Positions 13,601 to 28,112 of a stretch of 64,000 bases of DNA are shown piece after piece. Position numbers and translations under genes: made by a program. The notes below the pieces were generated by a model that worked only from the letters and a program-made list of their open reading frames with translations, was not told the origin of the DNA and searched no databases. The DNA is taken from positions 52,825,147 to 52,889,146 of the forward strand of contig JAMPIT010000894.1 of assembly GCA_026261815.1 (NCBI GenBank), written 5' to 3'. The stretch's first letter is position 1; each line of letters opens with the position of its first letter. This DNA comes from Monarcha castaneiventris obscurior (Eukaryota > Chordata > Aves > Passeriformes > Monarchidae).

Positions 13601-15513
13601 TTTTCCACAGAACCAAGGAATACTACATTTCCACTTTATACACAGAAGTGACCACATACCGAATACACATGGGTCATCCGTACCGTGAAAACATGGAAAA
13701 ATTCTTTTATCTTCACGTATAAATACATCTTATTTACATTGTTTCAATTTTAAACAAAATTCCAGCGGTATTACTAATGGTAAACTAAAACCTTTTTCTA
13801 ACCCAGAAGCAAAAATTTGTTTGTTTTTGTGACATTAACAGTACACACCAAAGTCCACTGTCACTGATGAGTCACATTTTGCTAACAGCTTGTGTCCAAT
13901 ATTTAAAATTTTTAAAAAGCATTGGGACTATTTTTTGTAGAAAAATTCAATTATTACTCCAGGCCACAAATATGCAACCAGTGCTGACTTCCTGTCTATG
14001 ACTTTAATCCCATCAGCTCTGATTTAGAGTGCGATCAAATCCTGCCTGATCAAGTTTCACAATAGATCAGTCACCAGACTTCAGGGAGAATTCTGAAATT
14101 TCACCAGACATCCCAAGAGCTCCTAGCACGCTGTACAGTGTGATGTTTCTTGTAATTTTAATTGGATCTGTGTAGAAATACTCTAGACTAGTTTTTAAAT
14201 AAGCAAAGACATTAAGACAAGGTAGGTTACATCATGCCAGCTTGTTCCTTTCTTCACATTTTCTGCTGTTCTTCCAAAATATTTAAAAATCCCTCAAGGC
14301 CAAAGCATGACACAACCATTCCAGAATCTTACCAACATCACCTCCAAGTTGTAAGTTGTCTCACTGCTCAGTTTCTTAGCTCATCTGCTGAACTCAAACA
14401 AAACCACATCCTTCTCATTATTTATACACCTCAAACACTTGCTGGCTGCACTATGTGCAGTAAAATACAGTGAAGTTATTTAGGAAGAACAGGTAATTGT
14501 TTCATTTGTGCTCTCTTTGTCTTAGATAAATGAAATGAAACCTAACATTCCATGTACACAACAGTCCTTCCATAAAGTGAACTGTGATAATGTGGAACTT
14601 CTTTTTATTATTTCATTTGAAGTAACAGGAATTACACTAACAATGAAATGCTGTGACATGAAATCCCACCACAATTTCCCATCAAAATGCTACAGCAAAC
14701 ATAGACAGTAAAATATCAGACTGGTAGAACTCTACAGCATTTTTAGATTTACTACAGATTTTGTCACTGATAACTTGATTTGGAGCACTGCCTGTGCAAT
14801 TGCACCAATGCACACACAAATGAAACCCTGTGTCACAGCCAGATGCACAATTCCTGTCTATTCCTGGCTACCAAGAACATTGTCCAGTCTCCACAGGGGT
14901 GGGTGAAATGAGATTTAATATGCTGCTGGCATAAATGGTATTCTGAGAACAGAAACACCAATAAAACAACTGCACTCTGCCAAGCACTGCTTCATCCTTG
15001 GGCAGCATCAACACAATCATATGGTAAGATAATACTTTGTGTTGAAGCACAGGTTCATGCCAGGTAGAACATATTCACTCTAGTCTATGATACAATTTTG
15101 AAAACCTCTAGACAGGCTGAAAAATCCTCCAAAAAGTATAATTTTTTACTCAAATTCCAAACTGAACCTCAAACTATTAATCTGAATTTTAACTAATCAC
15201 TGCAAAGTTAGTCTAATAGTCTTATGTTCTGAACAGCGTGTCAGTTTGTGTTTAGTATGAATAGTTTTATACCAAAATAAGTACTCTTGCCAAAGAATTG
15301 TATCTAATGGGACATACCAAAGGGGACCATCACTGAACCTGAGGATTAGATCTGGGAAAAACAAAATTCTTTTTCTATTATGCACTAACAGCTGGCTTTT
15401 GCAAGTTAACAGTCAGGTTACTTTAATTTTTAATTCAGGTCAAGAACATTAAAAAACTCATCGTGCTTCTTCCATCCAGGGACTCACAGTTTCCTGAGTG
15501 TATTTTTGGAGTT

Positions 15514-15616
15514 AAATAGGTTATTAATAATATTAGGTTATTAATAACAACCTAATTATTATTATTTATAGGTTATTAATAATAGATTTTATTTATAGGT
15601 TATTAATAATAGATTT
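15514..15616. repeat. local TAGGTTATTAATAA repeat
   Basis: Four copies of TAGGTTATTAATAA (near 15517, 15534, 15569, 15597) in an AT-rich tract. The last two share a longer unit that continues TAGATTT. Confidence 0.88.
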
Positions 15617-17618
15617 CAGAGAACTTTCTGTGAGAGAAATGGTGTGAGATCTTGGTACCCCTACCAAAAACTACAAGTGTATGTATGAAACTACTTAAAT
15701 GCATTCTACATTCAATGCAGATTTTTGTTCTGCTTGATGGTGAAATCTGAACTTTAAAAGCTTATTTCAACACTCCTGATACTAGATTTTTTTAGAAGTC
15801 TCTTTTTACTGTCTTCTTTTTTTTTTTTCCTACTTGATAAAACTTTACCAAGGTAGGAATCTAACCAAACTGCTACAACACCCCAAAATACTCCCTGTAC
15901 CTTTCAAGGCAAAGAGCTATGTGGACTCTCTTGGAAATTTTTATAAGCAAAACTAAAAACCAGAAAATAAAAGAAAACAGAAGTTTCTTCAAAATGTAGA
16001 ATGTATGCAATAGTAAGAATAAAATAAGGAAGAGGGAAATTTCTATAGCTCATTAGCTCTTCCCTCAAATTAAGTATTTGTGACAGAAAGAAACGTGAAA
16101 CAACAATTCTGCTATTCAAGGACTCAAAACAGAGGGAACAGAGAAAGATAAACTTGGAACTAAAGATGGGAGAAGTCTATTTGCTGGGATAAAAAAAATT
16201 AACATCTCACCATGCTACCTTCCATAAGAGAATGAAAATACTCTGTACACTCTTCCCCGAAAGCAGTTGTGGGGTATTATGTACAGCTGTGAAATAAAAC
16301 CCCTTTAAATAAAACTTTTGTACAGTTCAAATAATTAGAAGAGGAAAAAACTCTGCCACTTTATGCTCCATATATGTTGTTAAGTACTAGTTTAAATAAG
16401 AAACATCAAGAAATCTACACATTTAACTTTGTCGAAATTGCTCTTGCCTTCAACAGATGATTCTGTTTTCTATGACTGGTAAAGTTTGACATTTTTTATT
16501 CCAAGAACAACATAACAGAATCTATTTCTAGTTGAAAAAAAACCCAGAAATTGATTGGAATGTATAGTTCAAACTAAAAATTACTGATTTCTCAGCTTTT
16601 TGTTGCAGAAACCTTGGTTTCCATTCAGTTAAAACAAGAAACTTTCTGCATTTTACTTATGGCTACTCATAAATGCTTCATAAACCATCTGAAATGTGGA
16701 AGGTTGTATTTTTCAATTTCTGTTTTATTAATGTCTAGATAAGCTGTCACAGCAACTACTGTTTTGTAATATCACAGTGTACTAATTACCAATGACTAAA
16801 CACTTCTTTCCCAAACTTGTTTGTATAACAACATTCACATCAAACAAAGTCTATTTCACATTGCAAGCAAGCCCACATTCTGAACTTATCTCCTCAGGCA
16901 TGTACATCCTAAAAAGCAGGACTGGAGCTACCCAGAACTGGTGAAAATGGTACTGTACTGGGACACTGAAATAAACACAGTCATACTACAAGAGTTCTGC
17001 TTCTGAAATAATTGCTTATGAAACTTGCATTATTTTTATTTTTGTATTTGCTACCACATTGTATTTTGCCACTATCAAACACTATGTAATTCCCCCACCA
17101 AAAGCAACCAAAACAAGAAACTGAAAACAAATATACTGTTAAAACAACTGATTTGTAATATTCTCCAAAACTAACAACAACTACACAGACTGAAAACTTG
17201 TACTTTTGGCCAAGTACTTTATTGGCCAATTTTACTACAGTGACCATCGTGTTATATTGGCCAGCATATGTTTAACATGCCAAATTAAACAAAGTAGTAC
17301 TGCAATAAATAGTTTTTACAGAGTAACATCAGAAATTACTCTTTTCTATTATTTTAGTGACTAAATACAATTCAATGATAACTCTCTAACCCATCATACA
17401 CGCCTGCATTTAGTTCTGGGTGTGTGTCTCATAATCATAATGATCCAACATCAATAAATGTCATTCTGGAGTAATGTCCATGATTTCCATTGACATCAAT
17501 AAATTTTAGAATGAATCTTTCTATCCGTCATGTATCTCCTGTCATCACTTTCTCCATTTTAATAACGTATGTGTGTAAAAAAATTACAGAACAGCAGTGA
17601 TTTTCAATAGAAACTTAC

Positions 17619-17687
17619 CCTATAGAAGGCAGTTGTCAGGGGCAGCAATGCTGCAGCAATGCTGTATTCTTCTGAAGATGAACAATC
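17619..17687 (-). CDS. SBF2: SBF2 micro-sized exon isolated in large introns
   Basis: The 69-nt exon has 23 codons in phase 0 and encodes [20 protein letters not shown] then FYR. It matches the MTMR13 segment '[20 protein letters not shown]' between ..MMNCALQ and KLAPGVSQ. The acceptor is a clean T-tract ending TTCTTGCAG and the donor is AGG/GTAAGT, both strong, as expected for a short exon. It lies between introns of 22,409 and 15,719 bp. It was found by homology and splice sites because it is too short to appear as an independent open frame. Confidence 0.95.
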
Positions 17688-18933
17688 CTGCAAGAAAAAA
17701 CACAGAAGAAAATAAGCAAAACCATTTTATGCAATAGAATTTAATTTCTGCCTCATGGAGTCCCTCTGGCATCCTTCTGACACACAAAGTAATCTTTAAT
17801 CATTTGCCATCATGTAAGAATAACACAATTTATGAGTGTGTACATATATATATGTGTGTATCTCCTCATGATTTCTCTTGGACAGGTATTGCTGTGATTC
17901 TTCCCACTGTAGAAATTTATGAGCCAATTTCTCATTCGTATGTCTGAAACACAATTTCACTGACAGTTTACATATAATAAGGAAAGTTTTCCTCATTTAG
18001 GAAACAATAAAAAGGTAGCTTGGCTTCCATTTGGGTCAACAGCAAACCTGACTAAAATGGAAGTGATGTGATGACCAAAGAATGCCCTTTCAAAACGTCT
18101 ACATGAAGGAAGTGACATTTATGCAATATGAAATAATCACCTCTACAAAAGTTTGGCACAAGGTTAACTTTAAAAGAAGATGAAAACTCATTCTCTTCAA
18201 GTCTCTGAATGCCTCATTCAACAGTCAAGTGTGTCATTCATGTCTCTCTAGGCAGAGAAGGGTATGCCAAAGTAAATCAACTAGTAATTGTGCTGATGAA
18301 AGTCGTGATTTTATTACGGAAGTCTTTTAAAAGAAAGCAGAATTGGAATGTAACTTAATATTTAAAAAACAAACTACTTGAATTTTTATGACTGTTAAAA
18401 AAATAGAACAAAAAATGTCCAAGAAGAGTTAAAAATGATACTTTCTAAAAAAGTGATCCGGTGGGTTTTTTCATCAGCTCTTTTTGCCACCACTAAAGAA
18501 CACAATAATGCACATAGCTGTACCAGACCAATGTATCACCATTGTGCCCCTGGATGATGAATGGACAACCAACATTTCCAGTGGAACAATTCATTTCAAT
18601 ATTTTTAACAACCACTGTTACAGTGGGTACCTTGAAACTCAAACCACTGCTATTAACTGTAGCAACTCACCAAGTGCCAAAATTGAAATACCTCAAGTGT
18701 TCTTCTGCCAGACTTTACAGTTATGCCTTCATCCCATATCAGAGTTCTCTAAAACAGAGCACTAGCAAAAACCTGGCAACAGCCAACTGTGATAGCAGAA
18801 ATATTAAATCTACATTACAAAAGCAATCATGTTAAGGATCATTAGGATGTTATTTGTATTCATCTCACTCTTTGCTCTCAAATGGCTGCAGAGTGACTGT
18901 GGACTGCAGGTTTAGAACAACAGACTAAAGAAC

Positions 18934-19434
18934 TCATAGAATCACAGGATCACAGAATCACCAGGTTGGAAGAGACCTTCAAGATGATCGAGTCCAACCT
19001 CTGTCCTAACACCTCAACTAAACTAAACCATGGCACTGAGTGCCACATCCAATCTCTTTTTAAACATGTCCAGGGATGGTGATTCCACCACCTCCCCGGG
19101 TAAACCATTCCAATATTTTATCACTCTTTCTGTAAAAAAGTTTCTCCTAATATCCAACCTATATCCAACCTATATTTCCCTTGGCGCAACTTAAGACTGT
19201 GTCCTCTTGTTCTGTCAGTTGTTGCCCGGAAAAAGAGACCAACCCCCACCTCACTACAACCACCTTTCAAGAAGTTGTAGAGAGTGATAAGGTCACCTCT
19301 GAGTCTCCTTTTCTCCAGGCTAAACAACCCCAGCTCCCTCAGCCGTTCCTCATAGGGCTTGTGCTCCAAGCCCCTCACCAGCCTTGCTGCCCTCCTCTGG
19401 ACACGCTCAAGTGTCTCCACGTCCTTCCTGAACA
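18934..19434 (-). mobile_element. CR1 LINE, 5'-truncated copy with C-terminal RT coding remnant
   Basis: The 3' terminal motif (TCATAGAATCACAGGATCAC on plus) starts at 18934. The 3' UTR follows, then the end of CR1 ORF2. Minus-strand translation of 19438-19121 gives [20 protein letters not shown] and then [20 protein letters not shown], a hallmark of the CR1 reverse transcriptase C-terminus. The frame stays open for about 105 codons, so the copy is fairly young. A short local duplication (CCAACCTATAT twice, near 19155-19175) lies at the coding end. Element sequence stops abruptly at 'GTCCTTCCTG' near 19434, the point of 5' truncation. Confidence 0.93.
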
Positions 19435-22400
19435 TCACAAGACTATTTTGCTTCTCATCATTTTAAAGCCTATTTCAACCTTTGTGATTTTTCAATAATA
19501 TTTCACCTTCTATTACTTTAATCAAGCTCACCTAAACAGAATGCCAATGTCCATTACAGTTAAATACAGCAGCATTTAGAAAACTGCTTACATATATATT
19601 CTGAAAGGGCATACAAGTTCACAATTGGGAAGGTTCATTTCTGCACAGAGTTAATGAGGGTTTCAATGTGTCTAACTCTGCACAAATGCATGAATGCTAA
19701 CTGTGCATGGACAAGAGTTTGGCAAGTGCTCACACTTCCTAACACATCCCAGTCTGGTAGAGGAAAACTAACAAAAATGGACACTGAGAAACTCAATAAA
19801 TGTTTCAATGATGCCTCTTAGTATTGCGATATAACAAACCCAAATTTGTTTGTAAGATCTCAGAGCATAAGGCTAAAGGACACAGCCTCAGCTGCTTTTA
19901 ATTTTCCATTTCTGCATTATTTTCTATTGTTATCCATATCCTTAATCCCCATTTGGAATTTAGCACATGTATTTTTAGCTTAATATATGATAAATATTCT
20001 TAGTACTTTTTCATTTAACAAGAACACTTCCCATCTAAAATTTGACCTTCCAATCTTCAGGAATGTGCAACAGCTTTCAAAGAAATACATATCTTATTTC
20101 TGTACATGATTATTTATAAGCAGGTATAAAATAATCCATCCTCAATTTCAGGTTGCCTACTTAATCCCTTAGCTCAAATTATTTGAAAGAGTTTGGGCTT
20201 TTATCCAAAATATACATAAAAATATCTTTATAAAAACTGAGCAATGCATCTTCACCTAGAGAGCATTCAATACTCCAAGAGCAAACATATGTCTCAAAGA
20301 TATATATCATCACCATATAAACAACATATCAGATTATTTTTCCATCCCTTCCTTCAAGTATGAAATTCTCCACATATTCCATGTCAGCAGTACATGGACT
20401 TGTAGTAAGAAGTATTATCTATATTATTTTTTTCTTCTCCAGTATATGACAAGGAATATAAAGTGATCTCAGGAATCAATTATAACACTGTTGTTTTAAG
20501 ATGAGTGGAACTAATTAACTGTTCACCTGCTTTGTAGCTGCAAGACAGAATGCCATAGTTAAAAGAGATGTTGCACTGAAATCTCAGCTTCTCAGTTCTA
20601 CAGACAAACCAAAGTACTGGAAATGTCATATATGTGTTGTAGGCAGTTAATTTAGACTCCTGAAACAATGCAATCCAGCTGCCTTGTATATAATGTCTTT
20701 ACCAATTGTGAAAAATATCTCTTACTGCTGCTACAGAAGTAGACAAAAATCAAATACCATAAAATAATCAAAGCTGTTCCACCTAATTTGCACAAAATGA
20801 AGCTGAAACACATCTGGGGAACAAAAATTATTTTCAGCAAATTAATCACCAAAAAACCAAGGTCCTTTGACAGTGAAATACAAACTTCCACCATGACATA
20901 TGCAGAGTACTGCTTTGAATCCATGCCTAATTGAGTGAAAACCTGGCACATTGTTCTGGCCATACTGATCATATATCCAGACAGTTGCTGAACTCTGTAG
21001 CAGACTGGAAGTTTTACAGGAATTCATGTACACTTAAAATAGCTTTGCTACACTGAATTGACAAGTGAATAATAAAAGGAGAATGTTTTTCCTTACATCA
21101 TTTACTCTGACAATGCAGGTGATTTTTATTCCAGTCGGTTTAAACACGCAGCAAAACTTTGCTGGTTCGACATTGCCATTAGAATGCAGAGCTGAGAGCT
21201 TGGAAATCACAGATTTTGACTGCTCGGCTGGACACATGGGGCTGATATGGGGAAGCACTGATGGCTTTTGGAACCTGGTAGGTGGAGGAGAGAGTCAAAT
21301 CTGCTCCTCACTCTTGACTTCAGAACAAGTATTGCCTGGAAGTCTTGCTTGCAAAACAAGGGATTGTACATCATCATGAAGCTCAGATGCCCTCTGCAGC
21401 GTGGTCCTAGTGATGAGCAGCCAGGAAAAGTCACCCCAGGAAAAGATCTTCCCTGATCTGCTACTGGACGTGCAGGCCCAGCTTCAAGAAGGCCTTTAAG
21501 CCCCCTCTGATACCCCTCAAGAGCAAGTCCAAGGCAGTGAAGCACAGGGACAGTGCACAAAAATTACCTCTCTTCCTGCATTAAAACAGTAACTTGCACT
21601 TAGGGATCTCTGCTTTCTTAGCCACATGATAAAAATCTAGAAGACATGTATGGAATAGCTAGATAACATTTGAGGTGGAATTTTCTTTTAAAATTCATCT
21701 TGATAGTCTCTCTCATTAACTGCTACCTGATACAGTATCTTCCTGTGTTAAAACCCATTCTGCTTTAGGCACTAAGCTTTTCAAACAGACGCCACATTTT
21801 TAATAACCTACAGAAATCCGAGTATGCCAAAAACTTGGGATCCAATCTTGCCTTACATTCAGGAGCACCATAAATACATGGAATTCCCCACAGGTCTGAC
21901 TGTGGCATGAAATCACTGCAGCATGCAGTGAATGCATCCAAACTGAAAAGCTGAACGTGGCAACACTTGATCCATACCTTTTTGGCAGCACAGTAGGATG
22001 CATGCACGCTCTATTAAAAATACTGCTCAGGTAATGCTTAACACTGCCCTGTCTCTCTTGAGAATAAGTGAAGTCAATTTTCAGGCATACCAAGAGTATT
22101 CATCACCCTGCAGGACTAAGTTCATAACGAATCCAGAAAAAAAAAAAGCCAGAAACTTGAGGGTCATATGTGTTTTTAAAGCACTAACCCAAGAACTGTA
22201 AGTCAGCATGTGTAACTATGTGCAGAACATTGGCTACAAATTGCAGGTGAAACATTAGTTACAAATTCAACAGATGACTTCACTGGTGTCAGGATTTAAT
22301 CCTAATTCTTACAGATATATTATGTGGGCAGGGTTTTACTGAATCACAGAATTTTTGTTATTGATACAGCTAATATTTTGGAAATACGAACTGTCAATCT

Positions 22401-25400
22401 TAATCCACAGGACTACTATTTTTGTCTAAAGCAATAAAAGAATTCAACAGTCCAGTTTAGAAAAAATGCTTTGTTTGCTAAAAGGAGTAGGGATTCATCA
22501 GGTAGAACTGTAATGTTATTCATAACTATACTTTAATATTAATGAGGTTATTTTTCATTTTCATTAGATAAGCTGCATAAATTTTATCCATTTGGATACA
22601 AATACAATATTAATGCAATTGAGTTACAAATGATAGTTTTGATCAAAGAAAACCTATTCTATGTTAATTGATGTTACCATCAATGTCCTTTAAATCCAAT
22701 CTTTGCGGAGTTCAAAATCCAAGTAAATAAACTGACAATTTCACAATATCTAATTATAGCTAATATAACTCTATGCTGTCTTGAAACAGATGAAAAGACA
22801 CAGACCTATCTGGAATTTCCAAAGTAACTTTTAAAAGTATTTAAACCACAAGTTTAAACTTCACAGATAAAACTATCACCTAAAGCAATAGTTAAAATTG
22901 CAGAGTTTGTTGGAATAAATGTCAATATGACAATATTCACTTATATTACCTTCACTAACATCACATAATTAACTCAACATGAAAATTTTACATCTTCTTA
23001 CAGGAATCATAAGCAAAATTGCTTTTTAAAGTGAAAATTAATGTGCATTTACTTTCTTGCTAACAGTCACACAGAGCTTTGCCTAGTGAAGTTACCATCA
23101 ATGCCAGCTGATGCTCTGATTTACAGTGGGATCAAGCTTTTCCTTTTTTCTTGTTGACAAAGGTGAAATCAAACCTTCTTGAAGCAGTTACAATTTTATT
23201 AAGTGGAACTCTTCCGGGACCTGAGAAATAGGATGGGAGGTGGACATACTGAGAAGGTCCACAGATCTGATTACCTGTTGTCCTATCTTTTAGCAGAACT
23301 ACAAGAAACTCAAAATTTGGAAGACACTGCCTTACATAATTCTCATTTATTTTAAAACTTCTTGTTTTGCTAAGAATATATAGAGCTTTTCAAAATTATT
23401 AATTCACAAAAACCAACTCTTTCTTCAGAAATGACCCTAACACATTTAATGTGTCTCTCATTAACACAAGCTTTTAATTTAATTTTTGTTCTGCTTAAAC
23501 ACTGCTGCAGGGATTCACAGTTAATAAAACCAAGGCAAGTACACTCTTACTGTCTATGGTTTCCAGGTTTACCATTGATCAGAATCACTCTCTGGGCTTT
23601 TGAGGAGTAGCTTTCCACACTGCTACCTGGTCTGACAGCAATAATTGAACACAAAGTCCAGATCACAGATTTGCCCTGTGCTTGGAATTATGCCACATGT
23701 AACAGTTTCTTCACCCTCTATGGCCACCATGCCACAGAGTGATGCCAGTGCAGAAGACAAAGGAACAGCAGCCAACCCAGGAGAATCCTCACTGATTTGT
23801 TTTGACTTCGTGGTCTTTCTGCCTGATTAGAAGCCTTTGCAATGACCATTTAATTAAGGAACCCATTCTGTCAGCAACAGGATGCAAGGTGTTGTAGGGC
23901 TGCCATTCCAGGCATGAGATTCAGTTTTATTGTAGAGGTATTTTACTTCCTGAAGAACTTGATGTTTGTCTTCACCTGGCCCTGAATTCTCATCAGTTTG
24001 CCTGCCCTTGAAGCATAGTGGTACAAGGAACAGAATTCAATCGATGCAATTACACAAGCACATAGCCTTCTATGATTTTTAAGTTTCCTTTTGCTTTACT
24101 CCACACATTCACAAGCTAGCAAATGCAACAGATTTTCTCTATGCAGCTCCATCCTACTCCTGATCTCACAGCAAGTGAAAACAAGAAACAACATTTCACT
24201 CGAAGAGGAGCTGTCAAGCCCCCTCCACCCCCACTCTTTCTCAATAAATACATTTCCATCTAGGCTTGAGTTTAGTCATTTCCTCCTCCTCGTTACAAAT
24301 TACGTTTAGGAAATGGGGAACCTCAATTTTTATGTGCATAAATTACACATTTGTCACTGTATTTTTACTGTACCCCAAAAGCCTAAAAACATTTCACTTT
24401 TTTTGCAAGATACTGATAAAAACAAGAATGCCATCCCTCGCGTCTCAGCACATCTGAGTTTCTTTAACAGAAATGCCATGCATGTTTCTGAATACTGTCA
24501 TGAGGCCCATGGCAATAAAGTTCAACATACTCAGGCTGTAATCTTCTCCCAAGGAAATGGTTGGGATGCCAAGATGCCTTTTGACTTTTATTTCACAGCA
24601 GGGCTTCATTCACAGTGACTCTGTCCAAACCTTAAACTACACCAGCTGTGATACAAGGTCCTGCACAGCAATTTGTAAAAAGTTTTGACAAACAACACCC
24701 AAATGATAGAATACGCTGCAATTCATGACAAAAAAGTGATCAATATCCATTAACTGCTCAGTTGGAGAGGGTGATTAATTCCTAATATATCTATTAACCA
24801 CAGTGTACTCCTAGAGCCCTGGTAGACCAAAGCACTTCTGCAGCCACTGCAAAACATTAACACAGGACACTGTAAACTGCTGTGCAGTCTGTTTAATTGA
24901 CTTAAGGAACAACACAGAAACGCTTAAGACATTGGAAGAACTATTAGAATAGATGCCATATTACAGTATAGTCCAGTTATGTATTAGCAAATCAATTCAC
25001 AAGTACACAGGACACATCCTTATTCCCAGCAGCATCTCCTCTCCTAAACTATAAGCAAAGTCATAAACTTTCAAATATGCACAAATACATTCATCTTGCT
25101 TAAGTTAATTTTACTGTTCTTCTCTAAGTTTCATGTGATTTTCCAGCTTCACATACTTTTAATAAAAATGCACCACATCATCAGTGCACATTCTATACAA
25201 CTTTTACAACTGAACAGGAATGAAGTCCTAAAAAAAAAGGAATCAGATTTATATGGGTATGTAGAGTGAATCAGTGAAAAATCAGGTTTTCACTTGAGAA
25301 GAATAACATTTGGATAGAAGTGGAATTTTACATCCATCTTCTGTCATGTAATGAGTCGACACTCAGTTCAAATCGGTTACCAAAAGATTTTGGGTCCAGT

Positions 25401-25849
25401 TCACTATGGAGAAACTGAACAGTGTCTGATGAAATGTAGCTTGGAAGTAGGGCTCACTGAAAATTTTCCACTGAATAGCACGTGATAGCAAAATAATTTT
25501 TTATTTATGCTAAAATCCCTCAATGACATCATCTTAGGAAAGAGAACTTCTAATCCCCAAAGTTTTCCCCTTGGGAGAATCAGTCCCTTGCCAGTCCCTT
25601 TATTTCTGGGGAACCAGAAATAAAACCTTTGACAACTCAAAGAAGGCAAGGAACAGGTTTAGGGGAGCTACAGGCTGGACTGTAGGGAGCAAGTCCTCAT
25701 ACAGAGCATTTCCAGACACAGGAAGAACACAAAAGTGATTTGGAACACAAAGCACCAGCTGACCAAGGAAAACTGGATCATCTTCTTCAATGAAATAACG
25801 AGCTCTGTATCTGAGGGAAGAGCAGCCTGTCTTTTGCAGGCTCCTTTGG

Positions 25850-26240
25850 TACCCTTGTGGGCAAGCTGGGAGATAAAGTCTGGATCAAAGAGTGGAAAAC
25901 TGATTGCAGTGTGAGGCTCAAGGCTTAGCAGGCAGGTGGTTCTGAATCCTGTTTTCAGGGTCTGATACTGAGGTGAATGTTTTCATTAACAACCTGGAAA
26001 ATGGCATGAAATGCATCTTCAACACCTTTCTGACTGAGATCCAATTTGGGAGAGTGGTAAACACGCTGGAGGGTAGGGCTGCTGCTAACTGGCATCACAG
26101 CCTGGCAGACACAGACTGAAAAAAGCCTCCTGAGCCTCACAAAGTTCTCCACAAGGGACAGGGTAACTCCATGTAGAAATATAAACTGCACATGAACAGC
26201 ACCAAGAGCCATGTGCTGTGCTGTACACGGCAAACCAAGT
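25850..26240 (+). mobile_element. decayed CR1 LINE reverse-transcriptase fragment
   Basis: Plus-strand translation around 25980-26110, allowing frame changes, gives FINNLENGMKCIF and then FGRVVNTLEGRAAA. These align in order with the CR1 RT segment that typically reads F-I-N-D-L-D-x-G-x-E-C-T-L ... L-G-G-V-x-x-T-L-E-G-R-A-A. Stops and frameshifts break it. The borders are approximate. No 3' CR1 terminal repeat was found nearby, so this is an internal fragment. Confidence 0.6.
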
Positions 26241-28074
26241 CAAAAATCCTAAAACATTAGTCTCACACAGAGTCATAGCAGGGGTAAAAGAACAAAACAA
26301 TTAGAAAGTTTATGGATCCAAACCAAGACACTGAAACCATCAGGAGAGTGCACAACTGAAAGAATCCGAAAAAGCCTAAATAAATACATGAAGATAAAAC
26401 AGTGTGCTCCACCATCACAGGCAGAAACTATTGGCAAGGAAGCTGATGCCAATTTTATATATCTATATTTACATCTATGTCCAATGCATCCATAGGGTTC
26501 TGGCAGGTGCTCCTGGCAACCCAAGCCCATGTTTGCATGGCTGTAGCACTGCCTCTGGCAGATGTATTTTCCACAAGCTGCTGAAAGTGGGGTCTCTTTT
26601 CAATAGACATCTTGCTGCAGGACAGCTTTGGGTTTTTTAAGCCAACCTTGATAGTACTGAAAAGCTCTGCTACAGTTTTGGCAGGGGCACCAGATAGTCT
26701 GTGTACAGCTGCACCAAAGGACAACGAACAACAATGACCAGCTGCTCCTGGAAGAAGTTTTCTTGGATCAGCTCTGTTGGTGCTGCTCCATTTCTGGATC
26801 CATGAAACAAGTGTCAGCTGCTGGAAGAGGATATTTCTGGGATGACCTGCAATGGCTGCAGAATTTCAAGGATGACGGGGGGCGTTTTGTGGGTTTTTCT
26901 GAGGTAATTCTGATTATAAGGTTGTGAATCTTGAATTCATCCAGCAAGGGCTTTTCCATGCTCAGGCACAGATGACGCACTGCATTAGTTGTGCTGGTGA
27001 ACTTGACAGAACCTAAAATCCCTTGCTGCCAACCCTGCTGCCAGACCTCTCTGCTCCTTAATAGACTGGAATGTAAATCTTCTGTTACATTTCAAAGAGC
27101 AGTTGCAGTTTTAACAACATTAATGGAAGTTGTTGTAGAAGTTGCTTAATCCAAAAATCAACCTTGTAACAACAACCAGAATTAGGCACACACACATGAA
27201 AAAATCATGTTACCAGAGCAGTTATCAGAAATATCCCATTCTTTTAGAGAAAAAAAAAAAATCCAGCGATAAAGTCATTTAAAGGATAAACAGTTCATAG
27301 AAAAGAATACTTAAAGCAAATTTGGGCAACTGAAAGACATATGTTGTGCATGATTAAGTAGCACGCTGTAGAGCAGTGTCCACCTTGATTAACACATCAA
27401 ATCTGTGTGATCAAGGAAGAATGTTGCTACGAAGCCTGAAAAGCCCAAGAGAGTCAGAGATTTCAAGCCTGCTTGATTTAGTAAAGTGCTCCCTCCAAGA
27501 TAACATCCATCAATGAAATATATATTCTAACACAAATATTTAAACTATGAAAAAAGAAATCATAGAAAATATAATATTTTTATTTAACCTAATGTTAAGT
27601 ATTTTAATCTTTCTGATTGTACTTTTTAGTGCATGGACAGCAACCACCTCTTTCATACAAATACAGAATGTATTTGAAAACTTACATTTTTTGGTCATTC
27701 AATAATAAACGTATGATAAATGCACGGGAGATGCAGGAACTGTTTCTTATGAAACATTTACTAAAAATTAATTTCTTGATTATTAATAAAATGCTTGCTT
27801 TTCTAAGAATCCAAGTGAAAACAAGCATGAAGCATTTTTTGTAAGAGATAAAGGCAATGGAAGAAACAGTAAATCAATTTTGAATTGGCAATCGTAGAAC
27901 TACCCTCAGAATTCTTCACTCTAAGTTTCCTGAATTGATAACTTTTCTCTGGAATTTTCAAATGGCTTCAGGAAGTAAGAAGGTTAGAATTCCATGAAGT
28001 AACTATAACTTTGGTTATAAAAGTAAAAAAGTAAACTCCCAGAACATACTAGCTGGTCATCTAGCTGAAGAGGC

Positions 28075-28112
28075 TGTCCTTGGACGTCCTTGAATGTCCT
28101 TGGATGTCCCTG
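28075..28112. repeat. short 12-bp tandem repeat
   Basis: Three to four imperfect units of TGTCCTTGGA / CGTCCTTGAA type. Confidence 0.75.

Larger units (their letters stand above)
1900..17618 (-). other. SBF2 intron, 15.7 kb
   Basis: Large AT-rich intron. It contains a CR1 fragment (6411-6666), a 262-bp tandem duplication (8853-9376), and small local repeats at 10545-10602 and 15514-15616. A GC-richer stretch at about 13200-13560 with no recognisable coding homology is also present. The rest holds nothing I can identify. Confidence 0.9.

Noticed and set aside
19181..19498. 105-codon plus-strand open frame
   Set aside because: It is the antisense shadow of the CR1 reverse-transcriptase remnant.
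21207..21560. 117-codon minus-strand frame
   Set aside because: Overlaps an equally long plus-strand frame, with no family resemblance. Treated as chance in a GC-richer patch.
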